Source: an uncultured Ignavibacteria bacterium
GTDB taxonomy: Bacteria; Bacteroidota; Ignavibacteria; Tepidaquicellales; Tepidaquicellaceae
DNA length: 49,877 nucleotides
Reading direction: 5' to 3'
NCBI GenBank assembly: GCA_937872315.1
Contig: CALMST010000035.1
Span: forward strand, 1-49,877
The notes beneath the pieces are model-generated. The model ran no database searches, was not told the origin of the DNA, and saw nothing but the letters and a program-made list of their open reading frames with translations. Every line of letters starts with the position of its first letter. Position 1 is the stretch's first letter. Positions 35,820 to 46,191 of the stretch are shown here, piece after piece. The position numbers and the translations under genes were made by a program.

Positions 35820-37868
35820 ATGGTTGAAACACAGGAAACAGAAAAAGAAACAACTGAAGTAAAAGCAGAAACTCCTGTAAAGGAAAAGAAAGCCGGATCT
35901 TCAAAAGAAACAAAAACTAGGATACTGGTAACCGATTATACAGAAGAAGAGTACGAACAAATGCTCAGTCTTTACGAAAAGACTTTTAATGTAATCAAAG
36001 AAAATGAGCTTGTATCAGGAAAGATCGTTGCTATCAATGGCGAGGATGTATTAATTGATATCGGATCCAAATCTGACGGAAGAGTTTCAGTAAATGAATT
36101 CTCTAATTCAGAAGATATAGTTGTGGGAAATACTATTGAAGTATTTCTTGAGAAGATAGAAGATAAAGAAGGTCAGCTGATACTTTCAAAGAAGAAAGCT
36201 GATTCGATGAAGATGTGGGATAACATTGTTGATGCTCAGACCAGCGGAAAGATCATTAAAGGTAAATGCATCAGAAGGATCAAAGGTGGATTCATCGTTG
36301 ATCTCAGCGGACTTACTGCGTTCCTTCCGGGTTCACAGATCGATACAAAGCCAATCAGGGATTATGATGAGTATGTTGGAAAGACGATGGATTTCAAAGT
36401 GTTGAAAGTAAATAATCAGAATGAAAACATTATCATTTCACATAAACTGATAATAGAAGAATCTATGGCAGGACAACGTGAAGAACTGCTAAAGACAATT
36501 GAAAAAGGAATGACGCTGAAAGCTGTTGTAAAAGCAATCACAGATTTCGGTGTATTCGTTGATCTTGGAGGTCTTGACGGACTTATTCATATCACTGACC
36601 TTTCATGGGGAAGAATTAATCACCCGAGTGATGTAGTAAAACTCGATCAGGATATTGAAGTTTCTGTTCTGGAATTTGATCCTGAAAAACAAAGAGTATA
36701 TCTCGGTTTAAAACAGTTGCAGAAACATCCGTGGGATGACGTTCATTCAAAATTCAAGATCGGCGACAAAGTTTCAGGCAAAGTTGTATCTCTTACCGAA
36801 TACGGAGCTTTCATCGAGATCGAAAAAGGTATCGAAGGGCTTATTCATATCAGCGAGATGTCATGGACACAGCATATTACCAATCCGACACAAATGGTTT
36901 CAATGGGACAGGCGGTAGAAGCTCAGATACTTACAATCGATATGGAGAACAAAAAACTTTCTCTTGGAATGAAACAGCTTACACCAAATCCGTGGCAGAG
37001 TCTTCTTGACAAATTCCCTGTTGGAACAAAGCACAAAGGAAAAGTCTGTAACATCACAAACTTCGGAATCTTTGTAGAACTCGAGGAAGGAGTCGACGGA
37101 CTTGTACACATTTCTGATCTTTCATGGACTAAGAAAATTCTGGATATCAATGAAGTTGTAAAAATAGGAGATCCGTTTGAAGTTGTTATTCTCGGAGTCG
37201 ATGTAGCAAATCAGAGAATATCACTCGGAAGAAAGCAGTTGCTTGAAAATCCATGGGATAAGCTGGAAGAAAAATACAAAGCAGGAACCGAAGTTGAATG
37301 TAAGGTGATAAAGCCGATCGACAAAGGCATCATTGTTGAATTACCAGACGAAGTGGATTCATTTATCCCTGCTTCTCAATTAGCAACATCTCTTATAAAG
37401 AACTTCAACGAATTATTTTTCCCGGGCGGAACAATGAAAGCCGAGATTATTGAATTCGACAAAACGAATAAGAAAGTTGTTTTATCAGTAATAGAATATC
37501 TTAAAGATAAAGAGCAAAACGAGATCGATGAATATATTAACAAATTCAAGATCCCGAAACGCTTTACTTCAAAAGACATTCAGGATAAGACCAGAAGTTT
37601 TGAATCGGAACAGATCGATTTTAAGATCGAAGATATTATCGGTGATGATGTACCTGAAATGAATCATCCTCCGGTAGTGGATCCGCTGACTGAAGCTACT
37701 ATACCTGAAGTCAAAGCTGAAAAGCCAAATACAGATGAAGTCATAGCTGAAGTTGCGGAAGAAGTTAAGAATTCCGAAGAACCAAAAGCTGAAGTTGTTA
37801 ATGATGAAGAGCCAAAGACTGAAGAGCCGAAATCCGGCGAGCCTTCGTCAGACGAACCAAAAGCATAA
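35820..37868 (+). CDS. rpsA: 30S ribosomal protein S1
   Basis: Binds mRNA and helps recruit it to the 30S subunit; important where Shine-Dalgarno sequences are weak, as in much of this phylum. The 682 residues contain six S1 domains (first at about 64-130, then in succession; for example DFGVFVDLGGLDGLIHITDLSWG and FGIFVELEEGVDGLVHISDLSW). The first two are diverged, as usual. The last 70 residues form an acidic tail of repeated EEPK units. The ATG is preceded by GGAGG at 35803-35807. Strong terminator downstream. Confidence 0.97.
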   Translation: MVETQETEKETTEVKAETPVKEKKAGSSKETKTRILVTDYTEEEYEQMLSLYEKTFNVIKENELVSGKIVAINGEDVLIDIGSKSDGRVSVNEFSNSEDIVVGNTIEVFLEKIEDKEGQLILSKKKADSMKMWDNIVDAQTSGKIIKGKCIRRIKGGFIVDLSGLTAFLPGSQIDTKPIRDYDEYVGKTMDFKVLKVNNQNENIIISHKLIIEESMAGQREELLKTIEKGMTLKAVVKAITDFGVFVDLGGLDGLIHITDLSWGRINHPSDVVKLDQDIEVSVLEFDPEKQRVYLGLKQLQKHPWDDVHSKFKIGDKVSGKVVSLTEYGAFIEIEKGIEGLIHISEMSWTQHITNPTQMVSMGQAVEAQILTIDMENKKLSLGMKQLTPNPWQSLLDKFPVGTKHKGKVCNITNFGIFVELEEGVDGLVHISDLSWTKKILDINEVVKIGDPFEVVILGVDVANQRISLGRKQLLENPWDKLEEKYKAGTEVECKVIKPIDKGIIVELPDEVDSFIPASQLATSLIKNFNELFFPGGTMKAEIIEFDKTNKKVVLSVIEYLKDKEQNEIDEYINKFKIPKRFTSKDIQDKTRSFESEQIDFKIEDIIGDDVPEMNHPPVVDPLTEATIPEVKAEKPNTDEVIAEVAEEVKNSEEPKAEVVNDEEPKTEEPKSGEPSSDEPKA

Positions 37869-37899
37869 TAGAAGTATCTTAAATAATAATATTATATAT

Positions 37900-37931
37900 A
37901 ACCCGGACGATAGATTGTCCGGGTTTTTTTG
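37900..37931 (+). terminator. Rho-independent terminator after rpsA
   Basis: Perfect 9-bp stem AACCCGGAC / GTCCGGGTT (arms 37900-37908 and 37917-37925, 8-nt loop) followed by TTTTTTTG. Confidence 0.92.
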
Positions 37932-38071
37932 TTTTCAATAAGGAAATGTCAGTGAAAGAAATTATAGATAGACCAAGAGTATGATCATTTTGAAAAAAGT
38001 TGTAAAAGTCATATACAATCCCTATCGGGTTTGAGATCCATAATTCGTTCTAATGCCTGCATTCAGTCCTT

Positions 38072-38096
38072 TCAATACACACTACTCAATACACAC
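38072..38096. repeat. Short direct repeat, two copies of 11 nt
   Basis: TCAATACACAC occurs at 38072-38082 and 38086-38096, a 14-nt period, in the convergent spacer just before the M1 peptidase stop. Its complement (GTGTGTATTGA) has the same GT-rich character as the patch before cmk. Confidence 0.7.
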
Positions 38097-38099
38097 AAT

Positions 38100-40079
38100 T
38101 CACTTAACCAGAATCATTTTACCTGTAGCTTCATACAACAGACTGGTATTTTCGGTATTCATTGCTGATAAGTAATAGAAGTAAGTTCCGGAGGCGAGTC
38201 CGTTTGAGAAAAATTCCGTATTATATGTCCCCTCTCTAAGATAGCCGTTCATTAACTGTCCGACTTCATTTCCCAGAATATCATAAACAGTAATAGTTAC
38301 ATTTGAAGGTCTTCCGAGCCGGAAGCTTATTGTTGTGGAAGGATTAAAAGGATTGGGATAATTTTGAAGAAGAGCAAAACCCACAGGAGTAATGTTTTCT
38401 CCATATACATTTTTGAGGATCAAGTTGTTTGGATCAATTTTATAATTAAGAGGTTTGCTGTTAACAATTATATCAAAAGTCTGTGATTGCTGATCATTAA
38501 ACACCGTAACAAGTGTGTCTCCCCTTTGCATGTTTATTTCTATTTGAATGGGCATAGTAAAAAACTGTGGATTCAGGTTTGCGTTTTGAATCAAAGTAAC
38601 TGATGCCAGAAATTGATTGTTCTTAATTTCTTCTGTAATCCAGCTCACATTATAGACAGGAAAATTCTCACCATAGATCCATTCTCTGAAAAAATATTCG
38701 AGATCCATACCTGAAACATTTTCAGCTACATTCTGAAAATCCTTTGTTACCGCATTTTTATAGGCAAAGGAAGTATCTGCGAGATAAGTCTTTAAAATAT
38801 CAAAAAATTCATCATAGCCAACAACTCCTCTCAGCATATGAAGCACAACACATCCTTTGGCATAGCTGCGGTTACCGCTGAAAATTTCATTTATATTATC
38901 AACATCTATTACATAAATTGAACCAACTGCAGTTTTTGCATTGGCCATTTCATTTTTTATGAAATTATTATAAGAGGCTTCTCCTTCTGCAGCTTCGTGG
39001 TAAACAGCCTGGCTATAAGTGGCAAATCCTTCATTAAGCCATATGTTCTCCCAGTTAAAACATGTGATCTTATTCCCGAACCATTGATGTCCAAGTTCGT
39101 GTGCAATAATGTCATCATTAAAAGCACCCATAGAAGAGATGGTTTGATTTTCCATTCCCGCATTCCTTCCGAACTGGGCATGACCGTATTTTTCACTTAA
39201 GAATGGATAAGGACCAAAAGCATTTGTAAAGACAGACAGCATTTGATTTGTCTTATCAAGCTGTGGAATTAATTCATTCAGATCTTCAGGATAAATGTAA
39301 TTCATCACCGGCATAGATTCTGTCTGTGAATAATAAAAATTAAAATTGTATTGTGCATAATTTGAAATTGCCAGAGAAATTAAATAGTTTGCAATCGGAT
39401 AAGAGTTATGCCATTTGAATGTCATGGTACCGTCCAAATTGTTTACAGCCTCTCTTAGAATTCCGTTGGAAACTGCAGTCAGTTCTTCGGAGCATTTCAG
39501 CCAGACATCAGAAGAATCTACTTTATCACCCGGTGTATTTTTACACGGATACCAGTCGATACAGCCGTAAGGTTCGCTGAGAGTCCAGATAGAAGGTTCA
39601 TTCCCGTTGTGATATCCGAAAATAAAGCTGCCGAAACCTGTCGGTACAGGAACTCCGTGATAATAAATAATTACAGAAATAAGATCGTTTACATTAAATG
39701 TCCCGGAGAATGAAAGTGAGATCACATCATTTGCATGAGTATAAGGATGACTGTTGCCTTTATAAATAATTGAATCAACTGTCATGTTATTGCTGAAATC
39801 GTAAAATATATTACTGAGACCATTTACGCTGCTTACAGAATTTATCGTAACTTCTCCCGTGAGAAAATCAGGATCTTCGGTAATGTAGAGATTGAGCTTA
39901 TAGTAAACTGCATTAATATTTGTATCGCCCTGATAGGAGTCTTTTATTTTATTGAAGTATCTTGAGTGGAAGTCTTTTTCGAGTTCGTAAATAGGTTTGT
40001 CAATGCTTTGTGAAATTGTGATATTTACTGAAAGCATCAATACCAGTATTGAAATATAAACACGGGAATACATGATCAT
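38100..40079 (-). CDS. Secreted M1-family metallopeptidase with T9SS sorting domain
   Basis: A 659-residue secreted zinc aminopeptidase-like enzyme. Signal peptide about 1-24 (ISQ cleavage). The catalytic zinc motif HELGH (327-331) with the third ligand E350 (NEGFA) and the exopeptidase motif GMEN (308-311) are intact, so activity is expected. The last 85 residues, from about 572, are a T9SS type A sorting domain containing LLQNYPNPFNPSTTISF, ending in LVK. It should be exported by Sec, then sent to the surface or medium by type IX secretion. The upstream BNR protein ends 1 nt before its start. Confidence 0.92.
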   Translation of the reverse strand: MIMYSRVYISILVLMLSVNITISQSIDKPIYELEKDFHSRYFNKIKDSYQGDTNINAVYYKLNLYITEDPDFLTGEVTINSVSSVNGLSNIFYDFSNNMTVDSIIYKGNSHPYTHANDVISLSFSGTFNVNDLISVIIYYHGVPVPTGFGSFIFGYHNGNEPSIWTLSEPYGCIDWYPCKNTPGDKVDSSDVWLKCSEELTAVSNGILREAVNNLDGTMTFKWHNSYPIANYLISLAISNYAQYNFNFYYSQTESMPVMNYIYPEDLNELIPQLDKTNQMLSVFTNAFGPYPFLSEKYGHAQFGRNAGMENQTISSMGAFNDDIIAHELGHQWFGNKITCFNWENIWLNEGFATYSQAVYHEAAEGEASYNNFIKNEMANAKTAVGSIYVIDVDNINEIFSGNRSYAKGCVVLHMLRGVVGYDEFFDILKTYLADTSFAYKNAVTKDFQNVAENVSGMDLEYFFREWIYGENFPVYNVSWITEEIKNNQFLASVTLIQNANLNPQFFTMPIQIEINMQRGDTLVTVFNDQQSQTFDIIVNSKPLNYKIDPNNLILKNVYGENITPVGFALLQNYPNPFNPSTTISFRLGRPSNVTITVYDILGNEVGQLMNGYLREGTYNTEFFSNGLASGTYFYYLSAMNTENTSLLYEATGKMILVK

Positions 40080-40080
40080 A

Positions 40081-41343
40081 TCATTTTAAAAGAATCAATT
40101 TCTTTGTTTCGGAATAATTGCCGGAAAGTATCCTGTAAAAATAAACACCTCCCGGAAAATCCGAAGCATCCCAGACTGCAAAATGCTTTCCTGAAGGTTT
40201 GTACTGATTAACTAAGATCTTTACTTCATTTCCGGCCACATCGAATATTTTAAGCGAGACCTTATCCTGTCCGCCTGATGATGCAGGGATCTCAAAATCG
40301 ATACGGGTTACGGGATTAAAAGGATTAGGATAATTTTGTGACAATTTATATCCGGAAGCATTCTCAACAGAACCTGATATATTCTGAATGACTCCTTCTG
40401 TATAAAGCCAGACACCTCCGTTAGCAGATCCTGTCGTACCGATAGCAATTTTAGCAACTGCAAAATTTACAAAACTTAATATTGGCGTAGCCGAAGAAGT
40501 AAAATTAAAATTCTCAAAGGTCTGTCCGTTATTCGTGGATCTGAATACACCGCCGTTACCGGCTGTATAAATATGATTGAATCCGCTGACCGTAATGCCT
40601 CTCTGGGCTGAAGACAGATTGCTGACCGTAGTCCAGGTAAGACCTTTGTCAGTAGAGACATCAAAATTATAAGGAGAGGTTGTTGTGATCATGAAAATAT
40701 CTCCGTTCAATTTCTGGAAAAGATTATATCCGTTCTTGCCCGGATTCAGATTAACACTGAAAGTTTCACCGAAGTCGGCAGACCTGTAAAATCCTATACC
40801 GCCGCCTGTGGCGGAGGTAACCCCGGCATAGACTATATTTGAGCTGTCAATGTCCACCAGCACAGGAAGACAGTTAAGTCCGGTAAGAGCAGTTTCGGTA
40901 AACGTCTGTCCGTGATCAGTGCTTCTGAAGAACCCGGTGGATGAAGTTACAAACACATATCCGGCGCTTCCGCATTCCACGCCCTGAAGATTTTTATTAT
41001 TGAATACCGAGGACGGTATAAGTTCAAAAGTCTGTCCTCCGTCTGATGACCGGAGCAAACCGTTTGAATAATTCGCAACATATATGACACCGTTTTCATC
41101 AAATCCGAAATCCCACATCGCCTGACCTGAACCTGTATAAACAGTATCCCATGAATTCCCGGCGTTTGATGATCTCCAGATCCTTGAATTGTTTCCCGTA
41201 AGACCGCCGGCATATATATTTTCCTGGCTGTCCTGAGCAAGTGACCAGACATTCCTGCCGTTAAGTGTCTGCACCCAGGTCTGTGAGTAAGCAGCTGCTG
41301 AAAATAATCCGCTCAGGATTAAAATTAAAATTGATCTAATCAT
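40081..41343 (-). CDS. BNR/sialidase-like repeat protein with T9SS sorting domain
   Basis: A 420-residue exported protein: signal peptide about 1-20 (YSQ), then a series of Asp-box/BNR-like repeats (for example WRSSNAGNSWDTVYTG, FRSTDHGQTFTET, FRSADFGETFSV and FRSTNNGQTFENF; the S-x-D/N-x-G-x-T-F pattern) making a beta-propeller like Ycf48. The C-terminal 80 residues contain SQNYPNPFNPVTRIDF, a T9SS sorting signal. No catalytic residues of a sialidase are evident. A binding or structural role is more likely than an enzyme. Confidence 0.82.
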   Translation of the reverse strand: MIRSILILILSGLFSAAAYSQTWVQTLNGRNVWSLAQDSQENIYAGGLTGNNSRIWRSSNAGNSWDTVYTGSGQAMWDFGFDENGVIYVANYSNGLLRSSDGGQTFELIPSSVFNNKNLQGVECGSAGYVFVTSSTGFFRSTDHGQTFTETALTGLNCLPVLVDIDSSNIVYAGVTSATGGGIGFYRSADFGETFSVNLNPGKNGYNLFQKLNGDIFMITTTSPYNFDVSTDKGLTWTTVSNLSSAQRGITVSGFNHIYTAGNGGVFRSTNNGQTFENFNFTSSATPILSFVNFAVAKIAIGTTGSANGGVWLYTEGVIQNISGSVENASGYKLSQNYPNPFNPVTRIDFEIPASSGGQDKVSLKIFDVAGNEVKILVNQYKPSGKHFAVWDASDFPGGVYFYRILSGNYSETKKLILLK

Positions 41344-41372
41344 GATCTTTATATTTAATGATTTTTAAATAT

Positions 41373-42275
41373 TCAGAGAAAGAAAAGATATCTTATGCTC
41401 ATCAGCAATGCGGAAGTTCTTGTTCCTACACGTGTTTCCGTAAATTCATTGGAATGAACAGGGATCTTGTATGACATTTCAAGCATAAGTGATGAAAAAA
41501 ATATTGACTGGATACCGAGATAAGTATCGAGTCTGAATCCGCCGGAGTTGTTAATGTCTTCGCCGAGAAACTGATTCTTGTAAAAATAATAAGCTTTATT
41601 TTCCATATAAAGATTTACGTTAACATCATCATAGCTTTTATATACTGCCGGCAGCACAAGATAACCGAAAGAAAGAGACCAGTCAAAAAAATTACCGAAT
41701 TTGAAATCATTCTTTGCCATGTTTATATTGTATCCCATTGCTCCTGTGGCAGCAAACTTTTTGATCAGATTTGTTACAATGAATTCATTTCTGAAAGTAT
41801 AATTATCCGTAGTATGAAAATCTATTGATGGAATTGTAATATCATTTGCAAATCCGTAGAACTTGACAATATGTCCAGGATGAATCTCATATTCAACAGC
41901 TCCGTTAACAATCGGCTGGGCATTTACCGGAACAATGAGTCCTGTCTGGAATGCGCCTCTTATATGATAATTTTTCTTGTCAACATCTGCGAATCTGTAT
42001 CTTGCGGCGAATTCATAATTACCAAGGAATTTATAATCCTGATCAAGCGAATAATACACGCTGTTATATAATGTCAGATTTCCCAGAAGACCGTAATTTA
42101 ACTGAAATGAATTGTGATAGTAATTAAAATTATCATAGCTTACTACAATGTTTCTGAATTCGAGTCTGTGTCTGGCTAAATTAGCGGCTGGATTTGTTAC
42201 AATATATAATTCCTGTGAATAGGAATTTACTGCAAAGAATAAAAGCAGAAGCGCAATTTTATATTTAAATTTCAT
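41373..42275 (-). CDS. Predicted outer-membrane beta-barrel protein, unknown function
   Basis: A 300-residue protein with a signal peptide (cleavage near NSYSQ, 22) and barrel-like alternation: aromatic strands such as FQLNYGLLGNLTLYNSVYYSL and FRNEFIVTN. It ends SIRYLFFL. About 12-14 strands are likely. I do not recognise a family. It is first in a minus-strand run with two T9SS cargo genes, 29 nt before the next, and might serve as their partner or anchor, but this is guesswork. Confidence 0.65.
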   Translation of the reverse strand: MKFKYKIALLLLFFAVNSYSQELYIVTNPAANLARHRLEFRNIVVSYDNFNYYHNSFQLNYGLLGNLTLYNSVYYSLDQDYKFLGNYEFAARYRFADVDKKNYHIRGAFQTGLIVPVNAQPIVNGAVEYEIHPGHIVKFYGFANDITIPSIDFHTTDNYTFRNEFIVTNLIKKFAATGAMGYNINMAKNDFKFGNFFDWSLSFGYLVLPAVYKSYDDVNVNLYMENKAYYFYKNQFLGEDINNSGGFRLDTYLGIQSIFFSSLMLEMSYKIPVHSNEFTETRVGTRTSALLMSIRYLFFL

Positions 42276-42499
42276 ATGTGATTTACAGAAAATTAAACAA
42301 GATATTTAAATAATGTAATACACTAATTAAATTTGCTGATTAATAATTTCCAAACGGCACTTTTTTAAAATTAGGTTTTTTAGGAATTTAATTTTATTTG
42401 AGTTACTTATCAATTAAAGTTTTACATTTTGCATAAGAAAATGAACTGTTTATAAATGTGTAAAGAATTAAATTAAACGTTAATTAAATTTTTGATTTT

Positions 42500-45466
42500 T
42501 TGTCAAAGACCCTAAAGAAAAAAGCGAAAGCTAAAGCCGGTACAAAGACCGGAAAGAAAACAATAAAGCCGATTGATAAGAACGGATCTTCGGATATTGA
42601 TTTAATGCCTTTATCAGAAGTCATTGATCCGAAAAAATATATAGTAATTAAAGGCGCGCGGGTACATAATCTTAAGAATGCAGATATTAATATCCGGAAG
42701 AACAATCTCATTGTTTTTACCGGTGTAAGCGGATCGGGCAAATCTTCTCTTGTATTCGATACAATATATGCTGAAGGTCAGAGAAGATATGTGGAGAGTC
42801 TTTCATCTTATGCAAGACAGTTTCTTGAAAGGATCAACAAACCCGATGTCGATTTTATGGCAGGGCTTGCTCCTTCCATGGCTATTGAACAGAAAACAAA
42901 GATCAAGAATCCGCGCTCTACCGTCGGCACAACCACGGAGATCTATGATTATCTTAGACTGCTGTTTGCAAGAATTGGAAAGACATATTCACCCGTCAGC
43001 GGACATCTGGTAAAGAAAGACTCGCCTGAAAGTATCATAAACGAGATCACGGAGCTGACTGAAAAAGAACCGATGAAACTGTATGTTTTGATTAATCTTC
43101 ATGTCAGAGATAAAAACGATTTCATAAATAATGTAGATGATCTCAGAGCCAGAGGATTTTACAGGATACTCATAAATGACGAGATCACGGATACTAATGA
43201 ACTTGATAATTCTGAACTGATAAAAGCTGCCTGGGTCAGAGAAGACAGCAGCGAAAATGGCACAAATAATCTGACTGTATTAATTGACCGGATCGCTTTC
43301 AGGCCTGAAGACAATGAATCCCGTACACGCCTCAATGATTCCATCGAACTTGCTTACAGGGAAAGTGAAGGCTACGTCACAATAAGAATTTTTGATAATG
43401 ATAAATTTAAAGATTACCAGTACAATAAATATCTCGAACAGGATGGTTTAAGATTTGAAGAACCCGTTCCGAGACTCTTCTCTTTCAATAATCCCTTCGG
43501 CGCCTGTGAGAAATGCCAGGGATTCAGCAAGACTATGGATATTGACATGGACCTTGTGATCTCCGATAAAAGAAAGTCGGTTTTTAACGGGGCTATCAAT
43601 ATATTTGCAACTCCAAAGCATTCCGAAAACCTGACCGATCTTATAAGTGAAGCTGATGATTACGGGTTTGATGTTCACATGCCTTACAATAAACTCTCCG
43701 ACAAACAGAAAGAGTTTATCTTCAAAGGCGGAAAGAGATATTCCGGACTTAACAAGTTCTTTAAAAAAATAGAAAAGGAAGCTTCTTACAAACTTCATTA
43801 CCGGGTACTGCTCAACAGATACAGGGCATACACGACTTGCAGTGAATGTATGGGTTCAAGATTAAGGAAAGAAGCTTTGTATGTGAAGATAAATGATCTG
43901 ACTATCTTCAACATAGTGAAGATGAAAATTGAAGAAGCATATAAATTTTTTCTCAATATAAAACTCTCTGATTACGAAAGAAAAATTTCCGAAAGAATAC
44001 TTGATGAGATAATTTCCAGACTAAAATATCTTAACGATGTCGGATTAACTTATCTTACCCTGGACAGATTATCCAACACTCTTTCCGGAGGTGAATCACA
44101 GAGGATCAATCTTTCCACTTCGCTGGGATCTTCACTGGTAGGCTCAATATATGTTCTCGATGAACCATCGATCGGACTTCATCCCAGAGACAATTATAAA
44201 CTGATTGACATAATGAAATCACTCAGAGATCTCGGCAATAGTGTACTTGTGGTGGAACATGACAGCGACATGATGAAGGAAGCTGATGAGATAGTGGATA
44301 TGGGACCTTTCGCGGGAGAGAAAGGCGGGGAGATTATCTATCAGGGAACATATGATAATATTTTAAAAGACAATGATTCTCTTACAGGGAAATTTCTCAG
44401 CGGTAAAATGAAGATAGAAATACCCAAAACGAGAAGACCGGTCCTGAAGAGTACGAAATTCATAAAGATAAAAGGAGCAAGGGAAAATAATCTGAAGGAT
44501 ATTGATGTGAACATTCCGCTTGGAATGTTTGTAAGTATTACAGGTGTGAGCGGTTCGGGTAAATCCACTCTTATAAATAATATTCTTTACGGAGACATGA
44601 AGAGAAAGCTGGAAGGATCATATAATGAAAAGATCGGAGAGCATGATTCTCTTGAAGGCTGGGAGAAGGTTGATGCAATTGAGATGATAGATCAGAATCC
44701 TATAGGGAAAACCTCACGCAGCAATCCCGTCACTTATATTAAGGCATTTGATATAATCCGTGAAACATTCGCAGATTCACCTGAAGCCCGGAAAAAAAAT
44801 CTTTACTCCGGTTATTTCTCTTTTAACGTTCCGGGTGGAAGATGCGAGACTTGTGAAGGAACAGGCGTGATCAGGATCGAAATGCAGTTCATGGCGGACA
44901 TTATACTCGAATGCGAATCATGCAAAGGAAAGAGATACAAAACCGATGTACTTGATATAAAGCTTAAAGGCAATGATGGGATTCACAGGAACATCAGTGA
45001 AGTGCTGGATATGACTGTACTTGAAGCTATACATTTTTTCAAGCCTTATCCGAGAATAGTAAAAAAACTTAAGATCCTTGATGATGTCGGACTCGGTTAC
45101 TTAAGAGTCGGACAGTCCGCGACAACATTATCCGGAGGAGAATCACAAAGAGTAAAACTTGCATACCATCTGACTTTTCAGGATGAAGAAAGGCATACTT
45201 TGTTTGTATTCGATGAACCCACTACCGGACTTCATTATTATGATGTCTCAAAACTTCTTAAATGTTTTGAAGAATTAATTAAAAAAGGGAACTCTGTTCT
45301 TGTGATCGAGCATAATCTTGAAGTCATAAAATGCGCAGATCATGTTATTGACCTCGGTCCGGAAAGCGGTGATGAGGGCGGCTATATTGTGGCTGAAGGA
45401 ACTCCTGAAGATATCAGCAAGGTAAAAGAGTCCTATACAGGTAAATATCTGAAAAAAGTGTTGTGA
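42500..45466 (+). CDS. uvrA: UvrA-family excinuclease subunit A paralogue
   Basis: A 988-residue ABC-type DNA-damage sensor. Two nucleotide-binding halves are complete: Walker A GVSGSGKS (75-82) and again near 680, LSGGESQR twice, and Walker B FDEP (VLDEP and FVFDEP). Zinc modules CxxC...CxxC are present, including CETCEG with CESCKGK. The second half reads KLAYHLTFQDEERHTLFVFDEP, unlike canonical UvrA (KLATELSK...TLYILDEP), which suggests the second UvrA paralogue common in Bacteroidota. The start is TTG, with a Lys/Ala/Thr-rich tail of about 45 residues before the core; ATG at residue 36 is an alternative. Confidence 0.9.
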   Translation: MSKTLKKKAKAKAGTKTGKKTIKPIDKNGSSDIDLMPLSEVIDPKKYIVIKGARVHNLKNADINIRKNNLIVFTGVSGSGKSSLVFDTIYAEGQRRYVESLSSYARQFLERINKPDVDFMAGLAPSMAIEQKTKIKNPRSTVGTTTEIYDYLRLLFARIGKTYSPVSGHLVKKDSPESIINEITELTEKEPMKLYVLINLHVRDKNDFINNVDDLRARGFYRILINDEITDTNELDNSELIKAAWVREDSSENGTNNLTVLIDRIAFRPEDNESRTRLNDSIELAYRESEGYVTIRIFDNDKFKDYQYNKYLEQDGLRFEEPVPRLFSFNNPFGACEKCQGFSKTMDIDMDLVISDKRKSVFNGAINIFATPKHSENLTDLISEADDYGFDVHMPYNKLSDKQKEFIFKGGKRYSGLNKFFKKIEKEASYKLHYRVLLNRYRAYTTCSECMGSRLRKEALYVKINDLTIFNIVKMKIEEAYKFFLNIKLSDYERKISERILDEIISRLKYLNDVGLTYLTLDRLSNTLSGGESQRINLSTSLGSSLVGSIYVLDEPSIGLHPRDNYKLIDIMKSLRDLGNSVLVVEHDSDMMKEADEIVDMGPFAGEKGGEIIYQGTYDNILKDNDSLTGKFLSGKMKIEIPKTRRPVLKSTKFIKIKGARENNLKDIDVNIPLGMFVSITGVSGSGKSTLINNILYGDMKRKLEGSYNEKIGEHDSLEGWEKVDAIEMIDQNPIGKTSRSNPVTYIKAFDIIRETFADSPEARKKNLYSGYFSFNVPGGRCETCEGTGVIRIEMQFMADIILECESCKGKRYKTDVLDIKLKGNDGIHRNISEVLDMTVLEAIHFFKPYPRIVKKLKILDDVGLGYLRVGQSATTLSGGESQRVKLAYHLTFQDEERHTLFVFDEPTTGLHYYDVSKLLKCFEELIKKGNSVLVIEHNLEVIKCADHVIDLGPESGDEGGYIVAEGTPEDISKVKESYTGKYLKKVL

Positions 45467-45508
45467 TATTTTAATAGAAGTTTAAATTCAATTATAAAAA
45501 TCGGAAAA

Positions 45509-46132
45509 ATGAAAAAGTTATTATTTAGCTTAATAGTTTTTTTTATAACAGTATCTGGTATTTTTGCCCAGTCCATTGACGAGATATATGAAAGCGGAAG
45601 GAAAGCATTTTATGAAGACAAATTCGATGAAGCTAACAATTACTTTATGAAAATTCTGAAGCTGGATTCGGATAATTTTACAAATTGCTATTTCAAAGGG
45701 CTTGTTTACGAGATCAACTTTGATTATGACAATGCAATAAAAGAGTTTACACAAGCCTTAGAGTTTGATGACGAATGCGGAGAATGTTATAAAGCAAGAG
45801 GCAGGATCCATGAAAAAATGGAAAATTATGACAAAGCAATGTCTGACTATGTAAAGTCTCTGGAATTTAATGAGTCTGACTCAGAGACTTATTTCAAACT
45901 GGCATCCATCTGCCAGGATCAGAAACAATTTAAGAATGCAATAAAATATTATACAAAAGAAATAAAGCTTAAGCCGGATGATGACATAGCATTCTACAAC
46001 AGAGGATTATGCTATGAGGAATTATCAGAATATAAAAAAGCTGCCGCTGATTTTGAGAGAGCTATTGCGATCGATAATATCTGGGAAAAGACCTTAAGAC
46101 CGGTTATTGAAGGGTTAAATAATAATAAATAA
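45509..46132 (+). CDS. Exported TPR protein
   Basis: A 207-residue protein with a signal peptide (MKKLLFSLIVFFITVSGIFA, cleavage before QSIDE) and at least five TPR units of 34 residues, among them FDEANNYFMKILKLD, YDNAIKEFTQALEFD, YDKAMSDYVKSLEFN and YKKAAADFERAIAID. No lipobox. It probably scaffolds protein contacts in the periplasm. It follows the UvrA paralogue by 42 nt on the same strand, but nothing points to a shared function. Confidence 0.82.
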   Translation: MKKLLFSLIVFFITVSGIFAQSIDEIYESGRKAFYEDKFDEANNYFMKILKLDSDNFTNCYFKGLVYEINFDYDNAIKEFTQALEFDDECGECYKARGRIHEKMENYDKAMSDYVKSLEFNESDSETYFKLASICQDQKQFKNAIKYYTKEIKLKPDDDIAFYNRGLCYEELSEYKKAAADFERAIAIDNIWEKTLRPVIEGLNNNK

Positions 46133-46191
46133 AAATTTTTTACAGCTTCGAATCAGCACGGGTTTTCACGAATTATTTTTTGACAAATATT

